This document shows, one piece after another, positions 51,100-60,429 of a DNA stretch of 64,000 bases. Both the position numbers and the translations under genes were made by a program. Source of the DNA: Bacteroidales bacterium UBA6192 (GTDB lineage Bacteria > Bacteroidota > Bacteroidia > Bacteroidales > F082); NCBI GenBank assembly GCA_002422725.1, contig DITE01000008.1, positions 4,681 through 68,680 on the forward strand. Direction: 5' to 3'. The number at the start of each line of letters is the position of its first letter. The first letter of the stretch is position 1. The notes under the pieces were generated by a model, which did not search any database, was not told the DNA's origin, and saw nothing but the letters and a program-made list of their open reading frames with translations.

Positions 51100-51516
51100 T
51101 TATTTTAACAGTTTTGAAATGCTTGAATAAATTACTGCCAGAATAGCAAAACCTGCTGTAATGTAAGTGAATAGCAGTCCCATTCCGACTAATCTGGATG
51201 TTTGGGCTGTGATATTCATTTGCTCCAGTTTGATATTACTGAATGAATTGCCGGAAAAGCTATAGGCAATGATAGCCACCAACACGATAATGCCTAAGCT
51301 GAGTAACAGCTTGACAGCATTTTTGGGATTCTGAATATAACTGAATATTGGAGATACAACAGCTACGATCACGGCGATAACAAGCAGAATATAGCCCCAT
51401 CTGAGCAAGACAGATTCTGTGATTCCGGAACTGTAAAATAACAACCCCAATGCAACTGATACCACCATCAGCCCAATCATCACCCAACTAACATATTTTG
51501 ATAGTTTGTCAATCAT
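51100..51516 (-). CDS. Small four-helix membrane protein of the exb operon
   Basis: 138 residues with four hydrophobic helices (about 8-30, 36-60, 68-88 and 110-132) joined by short loops, and KLSKYVSWVMIGLMVVSVALG at the start. The family is unknown to me, though similar small membrane proteins sit in Bacteroidota exbB-exbD operons. It lies between exbB (5 bases) and exbD (6 bases) on the same strand, so it is almost certainly made with the motor complex and may be an accessory subunit. Confidence 0.82.
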   Translation of the reverse strand: MIDKLSKYVSWVMIGLMVVSVALGLLFYSSGITESVLLRWGYILLVIAVIVAVVSPIFSYIQNPKNAVKLLLSLGIIVLVAIIAYSFSGNSFSNIKLEQMNITAQTSRLVGMGLLFTYITAGFAILAVIYSSISKLLK

Positions 51517-51521
51517 GATGC

Positions 51522-52313
51522 TTATTTTTTTGAATATTTATTCAGAATATCGATAAAGGTAATGGAACTGTCTTCCATATTGTTTACCAATGAATCGATT
51601 TTTGAAATAATATAGTTATAAAATATCTGAAGGATAATAGCTACAATAAGTCCGAATACAGTGGTAAGTAGCGCAACTTTAATACCATCAGCTACGATTT
51701 GGGGAGAAATGTCGCCAGCAGCTGCGATGGCATCAAAAGCCTGAATCATACCAACAACAGTACCCATAAATCCAAGCATAGGCGCAAGGGCAATAAACAA
51801 CGAAATCCAGCTAACGCCACTTTCTAAACGGCCGGTTATGACAGAACCATAAGCAACAATCGATTTTTCAACTTCTTCGATTCCTGAGTCAAAACGCAAC
51901 AGTCCCTGATAAAAAATGCTGGCCACAGGACCACGTGTGTTGCGGCAGATTTCCTTTGCTTTCTCAACACCTTCGGTTTGCAGTGCTGATTCGATGCCTT
52001 CCAGAAGTTTCTTTGTGTTAGAAGCGCTGAGTGTGAGGTAAATAATTCTTTCGATACAGATTGCTAAACCGAATATCAGGGTCAGCAATACGATTCCCAT
52101 GAACTCAGGTCCGCCATCGATGAATTGTTCTTTGAGAACTTCATGAAAAGTTTGGGGAGCTTCTGTTTCTGCCTGCATAGCAACAGTTGTGGTTGCAGTT
52201 TCTTCAACAGCAGTTTGCTCAGTAGTTTCACCCTCAGTTTGAGCATACATCAGGTTCGATAGTCCAAAGAACATGATGCCCGCAATGGTCAGTAAAGCAA
52301 TAATTTTTTTCAT
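51522..52313 (-). CDS. exbB: MotA/TolQ/ExbB proton channel family protein
   Basis: 263 residues. The N-terminus is a cleavable-looking signal (MKKIIALLTIAGIMFFGLSNLMYAQ) followed by a Thr/Glu-rich periplasmic stretch, then the three-helix ExbB core: FMGIVLLTLIFGLAICIERIIYL, SWISLFIALAPMLGFMGTVVGMIQAF and VALLTTVFGLIVAIILQIFYNYI. The GTVxGMI and the Thr residues of the pore helices are typical of the family. It forms the proton-conducting pentamer that powers TonB-like or Tol-like partners. First gene of the exbB-membrane protein-exbD-exbD operon; a -7 box lies at 52395-52402. Confidence 0.93.
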   Translation of the reverse strand: MKKIIALLTIAGIMFFGLSNLMYAQTEGETTEQTAVEETATTTVAMQAETEAPQTFHEVLKEQFIDGGPEFMGIVLLTLIFGLAICIERIIYLTLSASNTKKLLEGIESALQTEGVEKAKEICRNTRGPVASIFYQGLLRFDSGIEEVEKSIVAYGSVITGRLESGVSWISLFIALAPMLGFMGTVVGMIQAFDAIAAAGDISPQIVADGIKVALLTTVFGLIVAIILQIFYNYIISKIDSLVNNMEDSSITFIDILNKYSKK

Positions 52314-52394
52314 AAGCTTAAGAAATGTTAATTACTATTATTAACTCCGTTTTTGTGTGGTTATTATTTTAAATTAAGAAAACCCAAAGAGCAG

Positions 52395-52402
52395 CAAATG
52401 TA
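52395..52402 (-). promoter_or_regulatory. -7 promoter element (TACATTTG) of the exb operon
   Basis: TAnnTTTG match 82 bases upstream of the exbB ATG. Confidence 0.4.
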
Positions 52403-52460
52403 TGAAAAAATTGAAAACATCATCTTTTTACACATTAAGAATTTGTTTCTAAAAAAATCA

Positions 52461-52549
<89 letters not shown>

Positions 52550-52581
52550 ATAATCCTCAAAACGGATATCGAAACAGGCGT

Positions 52582-52614
52582 CAAAAGTAGGTATTTTTTT
52601 TGTATCATGCCAAA
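52582..52614 (-). promoter_or_regulatory. Promoter TTTG-N21-TACTTTTG (tRNA-Ser)
   Basis: On the minus strand, TTTG at 52614-52611 and TACTTTTG at 52589-52582. Start near 52576 gives a leader of about 27 bases. Confidence 0.6.
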
Positions 52615-52688
52615 GCATTTTTAAACCTTAGTGGTTGAATGGCGAATTCCAGTATAGTTTCTAATAAAACTGAAAATCAGTTAGAAAC

Positions 52689-54929
52689 TTATCTGATTAT
52701 TAGCTTTGCGGTGGCTTGGCCATCGTTCCATACAAGTTTCATGATATACATCCCCGGACTCAAACCACGGATATCGATGCTAAATTCGCCATGTTGCACA
52801 TGATTAACGAGTTCACGGCCACTTTGGTCAAATATTTTCAGGCTGACTGGTTTTTGGTCAGCTGCCATAATATGAACGAAATCTGTTGCCGGATTGGGAT
52901 AAAATCCTACAGGATTTGCAATTTCCTTAAGGTTCGTGATTACCTGGTTTATCTCCACATCATCCAGATAAAATCCATCTGCCGTTACCCAGGTGTCGCT
53001 TTCAAAGCGAAACCGTAGTCTCATCAATTCCGAGCCAATATAATCGTTTAGCGAATAAGTAAGCTTTTGCCAGCTATTTTGTGTTCCGTTGTAGCTTGCT
53101 AATGATGTCCATGGGTTTCCATCCGGCGAAATCTCGAGCCACACATAATCGTAGCCAGTTTCCAGATCAAATTTTGCCCAGAAACTCAGGCTAACATCTT
53201 CAATATCGCCAACAAGGCTAAAGGGTCTCAGGCTGGCATAGCTTACAACATTGTTCTGATAGGCACCACCGGGACTATCAGTAAAACTGTGCGCAGGACT
53301 ATGACTGCTGCTGCTGGTCAGTCCCCAGTTGGAGGAAATTTCCCAATAGTTTGTTTCTTCTTCAAAATCATCGTAATAGGGTAGCGCCAGCAAGGGCATT
53401 GGGACAACCGTAACAGTGTTCGATTTGTCCGATTCTTCTCCCGATTCTGAATAGATAGCGGTTATATGGTAATTGTAGGCAATGCCATTTTCAACATCCA
53501 GATCATTATAGCTTGTTTGTTCAGAAGTGCCTGTCAGCACATCATCGCGATAAATATTGAAATAGTCGATGTCAGCCATTTCGTCCCAAATAAGTTTCAC
53601 ACGGGTATCAAAAGGTAAAGCTGCAAGATTGCGGGGTGGGTTAATCCGGTTTGCCAGACTTGCTGCCGAAGCCAAAGAAGCCTGGGTGAACACCCTTGCT
53701 TGTTGGGCGTTGTTGTAACTTGGCCCTACCAGGTCGTTCGAAGTATGAATATAGGGGCTGTAATTCTGACTGTCTTCAAATGGAAATATTCCCATGAAAC
53801 CATTGTTGTTGAATGAGGTATGATCGCTGTCGCCACCCTGGAGCATACCTTGTTCAATGGCAAATCCGGGGAGGTAGGTTGCACAGATATCGGTGTAAAA
53901 GTTTGCCAGTTCTTCGGCCGATGGTGGATAGATCAAATCGGTGTGCATATAGCTGCCGTTTTGGAGGTAGCCAATCATATCCAGATTGAAATAGCCATGT
54001 ATGTCCATGCCTTGATCGGCGCATCGCGAGGCATAAGCATCACTTCCATAAAGTCCGTATTCTTCACCTGAAAAGGCACAGAAAACAAGTGTCCTGTCGA
54101 AGGTATACTGACTCATAATCCGGGCTATTTCGATTACAGCTGCTGTCCCTGAAGCGTTGTCGTCGGCCCCCGGAGCTGCTCCTGAATTGGAATAGGAGTC
54201 ATAATGTGCGCCAACTATTACATATTCATCCGGATAAACACTGCCTGTTAATGTAGCAATAACATTGTCGCTTGCATTGCCGCCCGGCATGGAAAAGTTC
54301 ATGATTTCGACTTCAAGATCAAAGCTTTCGAACTGGTCAGCAATCCAGTTTTGCGCTTCAACACTTTGCGTTGTGTAAGCATTACGCGTGCCGAAATCTT
54401 CCAGATGCTGAACACTTGTTGTGATGTTTGCGTCATTGACTTCGTTGAGCAAAGATTCAATGAAGGGGTCTGGTTCGGTGCGATTCGGACCTGCATAATT
54501 CAATGGTTTTGGTGAGCCTATACTTTTGTTATGTATTCTAACTAATCCATCATTCCGGGCCGGGGGTAATTGCCCGTAAAGGGTTTCATTGATTGAAACG
54601 ATCAGGTAACCGTCGGCTTTGTATAGCACCGAGGCAATTGAACTTATATTAAAGGTGTACTGCGAAACAAATTCAGGTTCAGCGTAAACAACATAGTAGC
54701 TTTGGAAGTTGTTCCATGGGTTCACAGCCAGCAATTCATGTTTATCCCTGATGGTTGAGTTGGTGGTCGCTATGGCAAATTCGCGGCTCAGATAATGTAG
54801 TCTGAGATCGTTGTTCATCATCAGTTGACCGATGTGATTGTTATCCTGAAGATGGATCAATATAAGTTGCTCCGCATTCACACTGATGCTTCCTACCAAC
54901 AAGAATAAAAACAGGACAATTTTTTTCAT
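52689..54929 (-). CDS. Secreted M28 peptidase with T9SS sorting domain
   Basis: 746 residues from the ATG at 54929 (MKKIVLFLFLLVGSISVNA signal peptide). An N-terminal region of about 150 residues is followed by the M28 zinc peptidase: VIVGAHYDSYS (His), GADDNASGTAAV (Asp), CAFSGEEYGLYGS (Glu-Glu), NLDMIGYL (Asp) and GGDSDHTSF (His), all five di-zinc ligands. A fibronectin type III-like domain (about 465-540, RVKLIWDEMADIDYFNIYRDD) and a MAM/immune-inhibitor-like jelly-roll (about 550-665) precede the T9SS type A sorting domain (VGFYPNPATDFVHI to the end). It should be an exported aminopeptidase. A -7 box (TAGCTTTG, 54957-54964) lies close upstream. Confidence 0.93.
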   Translation of the reverse strand: MKKIVLFLFLLVGSISVNAEQLILIHLQDNNHIGQLMMNNDLRLHYLSREFAIATTNSTIRDKHELLAVNPWNNFQSYYVVYAEPEFVSQYTFNISSIASVLYKADGYLIVSINETLYGQLPPARNDGLVRIHNKSIGSPKPLNYAGPNRTEPDPFIESLLNEVNDANITTSVQHLEDFGTRNAYTTQSVEAQNWIADQFESFDLEVEIMNFSMPGGNASDNVIATLTGSVYPDEYVIVGAHYDSYSNSGAAPGADDNASGTAAVIEIARIMSQYTFDRTLVFCAFSGEEYGLYGSDAYASRCADQGMDIHGYFNLDMIGYLQNGSYMHTDLIYPPSAEELANFYTDICATYLPGFAIEQGMLQGGDSDHTSFNNNGFMGIFPFEDSQNYSPYIHTSNDLVGPSYNNAQQARVFTQASLASAASLANRINPPRNLAALPFDTRVKLIWDEMADIDYFNIYRDDVLTGTSEQTSYNDLDVENGIAYNYHITAIYSESGEESDKSNTVTVVPMPLLALPYYDDFEEETNYWEISSNWGLTSSSSHSPAHSFTDSPGGAYQNNVVSYASLRPFSLVGDIEDVSLSFWAKFDLETGYDYVWLEISPDGNPWTSLASYNGTQNSWQKLTYSLNDYIGSELMRLRFRFESDTWVTADGFYLDDVEINQVITNLKEIANPVGFYPNPATDFVHIMAADQKPVSLKIFDQSGRELVNHVQHGEFSIDIRGLSPGMYIMKLVWNDGQATAKLIIR

Positions 54930-54956
54930 ATTGCTAAAAATTTTAATTTGGTTGTG

Positions 54957-54964
54957 CAAAGCTA
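54957..54964 (-). promoter_or_regulatory. -7 promoter element (TAGCTTTG)
   Basis: TAnnTTTG match 28 bases upstream of the M28 peptidase ATG. Confidence 0.4.
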
Positions 54965-55193
54965 CGGATGTTTGTTCATTTTAAATAATCATTCATAGAA
55001 CGACGTTTTATTCATGAATTGGGGGTTTTTATAAATGAGAAAAGTGGCCTGAACAAGGTCATTTTATAGATAGGAGTTCCAGTTAGTAAAAGATTGATTG
55101 CTGATTTTCATCAAGGGCAGATCAGATGTGGCGAAATATTTCGTTTTTTTGCAGTTCATTGCTGGCATAAAATCCACTTAAACTCTATTTAAA

Positions 55194-56633
55194 GTGAAAC
55201 GAACCGAGATTAAAGAAGCCCTGCTGATGCAGGATTACGAGAAGGAAATTGTTGTTAAAGGTTGGGTAAGAACCAAACGAAGCAGTAAAAATGTGGCTTT
55301 TATCGCCCTCAATGATGGCTCAACCATCCATAACCTGCAACTGGTCATCGATCTGGAGAAAATACCTGAGTCTGCCCTTGCCGGCATACACACCGGAGCT
55401 TCTCTATCAGCCAAAGGAATGCTACTGCCTTCATCAGGAAGTGGACAGGCAGTAGAGCTTGCTGTTGACGGAATCGAATTGCTCGGGGCGGCCAATCCCG
55501 ATGAGTATCCGCTTCAGCCTAAGAAACACTCGTTGGAGTTCTTGCGCGAGAAAGCGCATTTGCGCTTCAGAACCAATACATTTGGCGCTATCACACGATT
55601 GCGTCACGCCATGACATTTGCCATTCATAAGTTTTTCAACGACAGAGGGTTTTACAATATCCATGCGCCAATTATTACCGGATCGGATGCCGAGGGTGCC
55701 GGTGAAATGTTTCAGGTAACTACCCTTAATTTAGACAGCATACCACGAACCCCTGAAGGATCAATTGATTTTTCAAAAGATTTTTTTGGTAAAGCAGCCA
55801 ATCTTACCGTTTCGGGTCAATTGGAGGCTGAGCTGGCAGCCCTCGCCTTGTCAAAGGTTTATACTTTTGGGCCAACATTCAGAGCCGAAAACTCAAATAC
55901 TTCAAGGCATCTGGCCGAATTCTGGATGATTGAACCGGAAGTTGCTTTCAATGATATCCACGACAACATGGATCTGGCCGAGGATATGCTTCGTTATGTG
56001 ATCAGCTACGCCATTGAACATTGTTACGACGACCTTGTTTTTATGGCCAGACGCCTCGAAGAAGAGGAAAAGAATAAGAAAGATGAAGAAAAGTCAATGG
56101 AACTTATCGCAAAGCTGAAGTTTGTGCTGGAAAACCCTTTTGAGCGGATTTCCTACACCGAAGCCATTGATATATTGCGAAACAGCCAACCCAATAGAAA
56201 AGGAAAGTTTCAATATCCGATTCAGGGCTGGGGAGCCGACCTTCAGTCGGAACACGAACGCTATCTTGTAGAAAAACACTTTAAAAAGCCAGTTATCCTG
56301 ACCGATTACCCAAAAGAGATCAAAGCTTTTTATATGAAGCAGAATGATGATGGTAAAACTGTCAGGGCGATGGATGTGCTTTTCCCCGGGATTGGCGAAA
56401 TTATTGGGGGCTCGCAGCGTGAGGAAGTGTATGAGAAGTTGCTGCAACGAATGCACGAAATGCATATTCCGATGGAGTCGATGTGGTGGTATCTCGAAAC
56501 AAGAAAATTCGGGACCGTTCCTCATGCAGGTTTTGGCCTGGGATTCGAAAGACTGATGCTTTTTATTACCGGAATGGGCAATATCCGTGATGTGATTCCT
56601 TTTCCACGTACTCCGCTCAATCTGGAGTTTTAA
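55194..56633 (+). CDS. asnS: Asparaginyl-tRNA synthetase
   Basis: 479 residues starting at a GTG (no ATG is near; the next residues KRTEIKEALLMQDYEKEI fit the family). The OB-fold anticodon domain covers about 15-110 (VVKGWVRTKRSSKNVAFIAL). The class II core has motif 1 in ITRLRHAMTFAIHKFFNDRGF, motif 2 in TFGPTFRAENSNTSRHLAEFWMIEPE, and motif 3 in HAGFGLGFERLMLFITGMGNIRDVIPFPRTP. TGSDAEGAGEMFQVT and the absence of an Asp-type insertion indicate Asn rather than Asp specificity. It lies 237 bases before rpoN in the same direction, an order seen in Bacteroidota. Confidence 0.97.
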   Translation: MKRTEIKEALLMQDYEKEIVVKGWVRTKRSSKNVAFIALNDGSTIHNLQLVIDLEKIPESALAGIHTGASLSAKGMLLPSSGSGQAVELAVDGIELLGAANPDEYPLQPKKHSLEFLREKAHLRFRTNTFGAITRLRHAMTFAIHKFFNDRGFYNIHAPIITGSDAEGAGEMFQVTTLNLDSIPRTPEGSIDFSKDFFGKAANLTVSGQLEAELAALALSKVYTFGPTFRAENSNTSRHLAEFWMIEPEVAFNDIHDNMDLAEDMLRYVISYAIEHCYDDLVFMARRLEEEEKNKKDEEKSMELIAKLKFVLENPFERISYTEAIDILRNSQPNRKGKFQYPIQGWGADLQSEHERYLVEKHFKKPVILTDYPKEIKAFYMKQNDDGKTVRAMDVLFPGIGEIIGGSQREEVYEKLLQRMHEMHIPMESMWWYLETRKFGTVPHAGFGLGFERLMLFITGMGNIRDVIPFPRTPLNLEF

Positions 56634-56870
56634 TAGGGTAATCCAGGGTATCAGAATGTATAATCCTGATTAACTAATGCGTATTGTGAAAAACAAAGTG
56701 CTTTATTTGTTTGATATTCAGTGATATATTTTAGCAATACACATTTAATGCCAAAATTCGATTTTTTTACAACAGCATGTCAGATCGGGACTTTTAATTT
56801 TATTGTATATTCGTGCTTCAATTGGCAACAAAATGAATTATTAATCGGTAAAGGCCGGATTTGATAGATT

Positions 56871-58367
56871 ATGCTCAACCAAAAACTGCAACAAAAGCTG
56901 CTTCAGAAGCTTTCACCTCAGCAAATATTGCTGATGAAGCTTCTGCAGATTCCTACTGTTGCTTTGGAGCAGCGTATCAAGCAGGAGATTGAGGAGAACC
57001 CCGCCCTGGAGATTGAAGAGGGCTCGGAAGAGGAGGATTACGACTCGGATGAAATTTCGGCTGAGCAGGAGGATGTTGACAACGATGATGATTTTGGCGA
57101 TCTGGAGGTTGAATATGACAGCAGCGATGATGAGTTTGGTTTTGATGATTATATGGACGAAGGGGATATCCCTGAGTATAAACTTCAGACAAACAATTCG
57201 AGTCGCGATGATGATCACCACGAAATTCCGTTTGCTCAGGATCAAAGCTTTCAGGAATTGCTTATCCAACAGTTAGGGTATCGGAAACTTGATGAGCGAA
57301 AGCATAAGATTGGGATGTATATTATTGGTAACCTGGATGATGCAGGGTATTTGACAAGGCCGCTTGATGCTATTTCAGATGATTTGCTCTTTACTTTGAA
57401 TATTAAGGCCGGCAAAAACGAAATACTGGAGATATTATCCCTGATTCAGGAATTTGAACCGGCAGGCGTAGGTGCCAGAAACCTTCAGGAATGTTTGTTG
57501 TTGCAGCTTCGACGCCGTCAGGAGGATAATCCGGAAATAGATTATAAGCTGTCCATTATGGTTATCGACAGGTTCTTTAATGAGTTTACGAAGAAACATT
57601 ACGATAAAATTATCAAAAGAGCCGAAATCACAGAAGATGAGCTCAGAGATGCAATGTCTGAAATCCTGACCCTGAATCCAAAGCCCGGTAATGCGATCAG
57701 CGAAGGAGCAAGAACAAATCAATATGTACTGCCTGATTTTATCATACACAATAGCAATGGAATTCTTGAACTTAGCCTGAGTAACCGGAATATGCCTGAA
57801 CTACGCATAAATAAATCGTATTCTGAAATGCTTGAGATGTATTCTGAATCCAAAAAAAGCAGGAGCAGCAAGGACGCTCTGATGTTTGTGAAACAGAAAA
57901 TTGATTCAGCTAAATGGTTCATCGATGCAATTCATCAAAGGCAGAATACACTGTATCAAACCATGAAAGCCATTATGGATTATCAGCGTGATTATTTTAT
58001 CACAGGCGATGAAACCAAACTGCGTCCGATGATTTTAAAAGATATTGCTGAAATTGTGTATCTGGACATTTCAACAATCTCCCGGGTAGCAAACAGCAAA
58101 TATGTTCAAACTCCTTTTGGCACTTTTCTGTTAAAGAGTTTCTTCAGCGAGTCGATGCAAACTGATTCGGGTGAGGAAGTGTCGACCCGTGAGATTAAAA
58201 AAATTCTGAGCGATTGTATTGAAGCCGAAGAAAAAGGAAAACCGCTGACAGATGAGCAATTGACAGATATTCTAAAAGAAAAAGGATACAATATTGCCAG
58301 ACGTACAGTGGCGAAATACCGCGAACAACTCGAAATCCCGGTAGCCAGACTTAGAAAGGAACTGTAA
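56871..58367 (+). CDS. rpoN: RNA polymerase sigma-54 factor
   Basis: 498 residues. Region I is glutamine- and leucine-rich (QKLQQKLLQKLSPQQILLMKLLQ, here given in part as SPQQILLMKLLQIP) and contacts enhancer-binding activators. Region II (about 45-110) is extremely acidic, with runs of Asp and Glu. The core-binding and HTH regions follow, and the RpoN box ARRTVAKYRE is at 476-485, just before the C-terminus. Sigma-54 needs AAA+ activators to open promoters of the -24/-12 type; no activator gene is in the window. A PAP2-like gene starts 3 bases after its stop, suggesting co-transcription. Confidence 0.97.
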   Translation: MLNQKLQQKLLQKLSPQQILLMKLLQIPTVALEQRIKQEIEENPALEIEEGSEEEDYDSDEISAEQEDVDNDDDFGDLEVEYDSSDDEFGFDDYMDEGDIPEYKLQTNNSSRDDDHHEIPFAQDQSFQELLIQQLGYRKLDERKHKIGMYIIGNLDDAGYLTRPLDAISDDLLFTLNIKAGKNEILEILSLIQEFEPAGVGARNLQECLLLQLRRRQEDNPEIDYKLSIMVIDRFFNEFTKKHYDKIIKRAEITEDELRDAMSEILTLNPKPGNAISEGARTNQYVLPDFIIHNSNGILELSLSNRNMPELRINKSYSEMLEMYSESKKSRSSKDALMFVKQKIDSAKWFIDAIHQRQNTLYQTMKAIMDYQRDYFITGDETKLRPMILKDIAEIVYLDISTISRVANSKYVQTPFGTFLLKSFFSESMQTDSGEEVSTREIKKILSDCIEAEEKGKPLTDEQLTDILKEKGYNIARRTVAKYREQLEIPVARLRKEL

Positions 58368-58370
58368 ATA

Positions 58371-59012
58371 ATGTTGCAGGAAACCCGGTTTGCTTCATTT
58401 GAAAAAGGATTTGCTCAAATAGTATCGATTGTTTTTCATCCACTGTTTATTCCCACCTACACCTTTTTGTTGTTTATGCAAAACAACAGCCTGTCTTTTT
58501 TTCTGATAACACCTGGCAGTCAATGGATGTTGCTGGGACTGATCGTGTTTACAACCTTTTTGCTCCCTGCAATGATGATGTTGTTCATGTATAAAATGAA
58601 ACTGATCAGTTCGCTCACAATCAGACAACGAAGTGACAGACCCGGGCCAATACTCGTCACGGCCATTTTCTTTTACCTGACTTACTATTTATTAAAGCGA
58701 CTCGAAATTGCTCCGGTATTTTATGTGTATATGCTGGGTGCAACAACTTTGGCAATCATTAGTCTGTTGATTACCCTTTACTGGAAAATAAGTCTTCATC
58801 TTGTTGCTGCAGGTGGTGTTACCGCTGTAGTTACCGGTTTTTCGTTCATTTCACAACAAACTGAGCCAACCCTGATAATTTCATGTCTGATACTTTCCGG
58901 ACTTGTTGGTTACGCCAGACTAAGGCTCAATGCGCATCATCCTATGGAAATATACGCCGGATACGGATTGGGATTCGTGATTATGAGCAGTCTATATCTG
59001 ATAGTAAGCTGA
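58371..59012 (+). CDS. PAP2-like membrane protein
   Basis: 213 residues with six likely helices. The C-terminal ARLRLNAHHPMEIYAGYGLGF matches the His-containing end of PAP2-type phosphatases (the H-x-x-x-E/G-Y-x-x-G pattern), but the earlier KxxxxxxRP and PSGH motifs are not obvious, although SDRPGPILVTAIFFY has an RPGP element. It may therefore be a degenerate or distinct PAP2 relative rather than an active lipid phosphatase. It follows rpoN by 3 bases and converges with the beta-barrel gene, with a weak hairpin (59005-59030) across both stop codons. Confidence 0.75.
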   Translation: MLQETRFASFEKGFAQIVSIVFHPLFIPTYTFLLFMQNNSLSFFLITPGSQWMLLGLIVFTTFLLPAMMMLFMYKMKLISSLTIRQRSDRPGPILVTAIFFYLTYYLLKRLEIAPVFYVYMLGATTLAIISLLITLYWKISLHLVAAGGVTAVVTGFSFISQQTEPTLIISCLILSGLVGYARLRLNAHHPMEIYAGYGLGFVIMSSLYLIVS

Positions 59013-59027
59013 ATATTTTCTTTCGGC

Positions 59028-59687
59028 TTAGAACGGACTTAATGTAATGCCAACCGAAACCGGATACAGATCGGGACCCAGATCACGTGTGAAAATGTGG
59101 GTTGGCTGATAATAACCAAACAAACTGATCCATTTATAGCCAATGCGAAGGGTTGGGCCAAAGGTATATTTCTCCAATGAATTCACCTTTTTGTGTTTTT
59201 GAAGCACCCTTGGGCCGGTAGCTGTGAGGTCGCCGTAATACTTTGTTTTGCTGTCGAGAACAATGCCCAATTTAAACCCAACGCCCAGTTTCCATTTATT
59301 ATCGAAGCGAAACCTGAACTCGAAAGGAAAATCGAGATAAGCGACATGCAGCTTACTTCTTTTGTAATTGTTGGTAATGGGGCTAAACACAATGGTGTCG
59401 GCTTTGATGTCGTTGATTGTCGTATTCGAAAACAGTTGGTGGTTGCGTATGCCTAAACCGGCTGAAAAAGTATGTCTGCCACTTTCAACAAGCTGAAAGT
59501 TGTAGGTTGCAAACACGTTAAATCCCTGATTGATAGTTCTAGCTTTCATTCCAACAGGCTGTTCCATCCACACATCGGTGAATAAGTCAAAACCTACGGT
59601 AAAATTTTTATTGTTTCCGGTAATAATCTGAGCCTGCAGATAGCCGGCGGTCAGCACAACGATGAGAGATAAAACTACTTTTTTCAT
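59028..59687 (-). CDS. Outer-membrane beta-barrel protein (PorT-like)
   Basis: 219 residues. A signal peptide (MKKVVLSLIVVLTAGYLQAQ) is followed by alternating amphipathic strands such as FTVGFDLFTDVWME, INQGFNVFATYNFQLVE, FSAGLGIRNHQLF, KLHVAYLDFPFEFRFRF, WKLGVGFKLGIVLDS and FGPTLRIGYKWISLFGYYQPT, ending in VSVGITLSPF with the terminal Phe favoured by the BAM machinery. The size suggests eight to ten strands. It resembles the porT/DUF-type outer-membrane beta-barrel families of Bacteroidota; the specific role is unknown. A -7 box TATTTTTG is at 59734-59741 on the minus strand. Confidence 0.85.
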   Translation of the reverse strand: MKKVVLSLIVVLTAGYLQAQIITGNNKNFTVGFDLFTDVWMEQPVGMKARTINQGFNVFATYNFQLVESGRHTFSAGLGIRNHQLFSNTTINDIKADTIVFSPITNNYKRSKLHVAYLDFPFEFRFRFDNKWKLGVGFKLGIVLDSKTKYYGDLTATGPRVLQKHKKVNSLEKYTFGPTLRIGYKWISLFGYYQPTHIFTRDLGPDLYPVSVGITLSPF

Positions 59688-59733
59688 GATATTATTTTAT
59701 AAAAAGTACAGCAGAAGTTTTGCATTAGCCTGA

Positions 59734-59741
59734 CAAAAATA
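59734..59741 (-). promoter_or_regulatory. -7 promoter element (TATTTTTG)
   Basis: TAnnTTTG match 47 bases upstream of the beta-barrel ATG. Confidence 0.4.
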
Positions 59742-59780
59742 CGAAATAACTACCCAATAGTCACATTCTTTTTTTGACAA

Positions 59781-60389
59781 TCAATCTTTCTGCTGCAACA
59801 TTTCTTTCATCAGACCAACCATTTTCTTGCTATTCCATTTTGCTGCACCCGTTTTTTGGATGATTATTCCGCCTTCAGGTGAAATAACAAAAGTTGTTGG
59901 GATACTTGATGAAGCAAAAAGTGCCGGAACCCTAGTCTTATGGATGTAAACCGGCATGTTGAAACCGCGTTTTTGCATGAATTGGCTGATTTGTTGGGGG
60001 TCTTCATCTGAAATCAGGATAAAAGCTGCCTGTTCGCCGAAGCGATCATACAACTTCTGGATATCTGGCATCTCAGCAATGCAAGGCGGACACCAGGTGG
60101 CCCAGAAATTTAAAAAAACAGGCTTGCCTTCAAAATCGGATAAACTTACGGTATTGCCTTGCATATCGGTAAATTCCCATTGATATTCGGAGGCACTGAG
60201 TGTTTTCTGCTTTTCAAGGTCAATCACCGATGGATTCATGGCAATGAGTCGGGCAGTAAAAGCACTGATTTGCTTTCGGCTTGCCGGAATCAACATGGCA
60301 ATAATCAGCAAAACAAATAAAATATCACTTGCTTTGCCAAACAAGGTTTTTTGGGTAAATTTCTCCCATTGTTTTTTTATATACTGCAT
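59781..60389 (-). CDS. TlpA-like membrane-anchored thioredoxin
   Basis: 202 residues. One N-terminal membrane helix (about 21-36, ASDILFVLLIIAMLIPAS) anchors a periplasmic thioredoxin domain. The active site is NFWATWCPPC with Cys100 and Cys103; the cis-Pro loop is SSIPTTFVISPEGG. The insert characteristic of TlpA/ResA proteins is present between strands. It probably reduces periplasmic disulfides, for example during cytochrome c maturation or stress, given electrons from a CcdA/DsbD-type partner that is not in this window. It follows the small acidic gene by 40 bases. Confidence 0.9.
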   Translation of the reverse strand: MQYIKKQWEKFTQKTLFGKASDILFVLLIIAMLIPASRKQISAFTARLIAMNPSVIDLEKQKTLSASEYQWEFTDMQGNTVSLSDFEGKPVFLNFWATWCPPCIAEMPDIQKLYDRFGEQAAFILISDEDPQQISQFMQKRGFNMPVYIHKTRVPALFASSSIPTTFVISPEGGIIIQKTGAAKWNSKKMVGLMKEMLQQKD

Positions 60390-60429
60390 ACGAAAGTTAT
60401 GGTTGTCAATTTGGTAAGTCTAAATCAAA

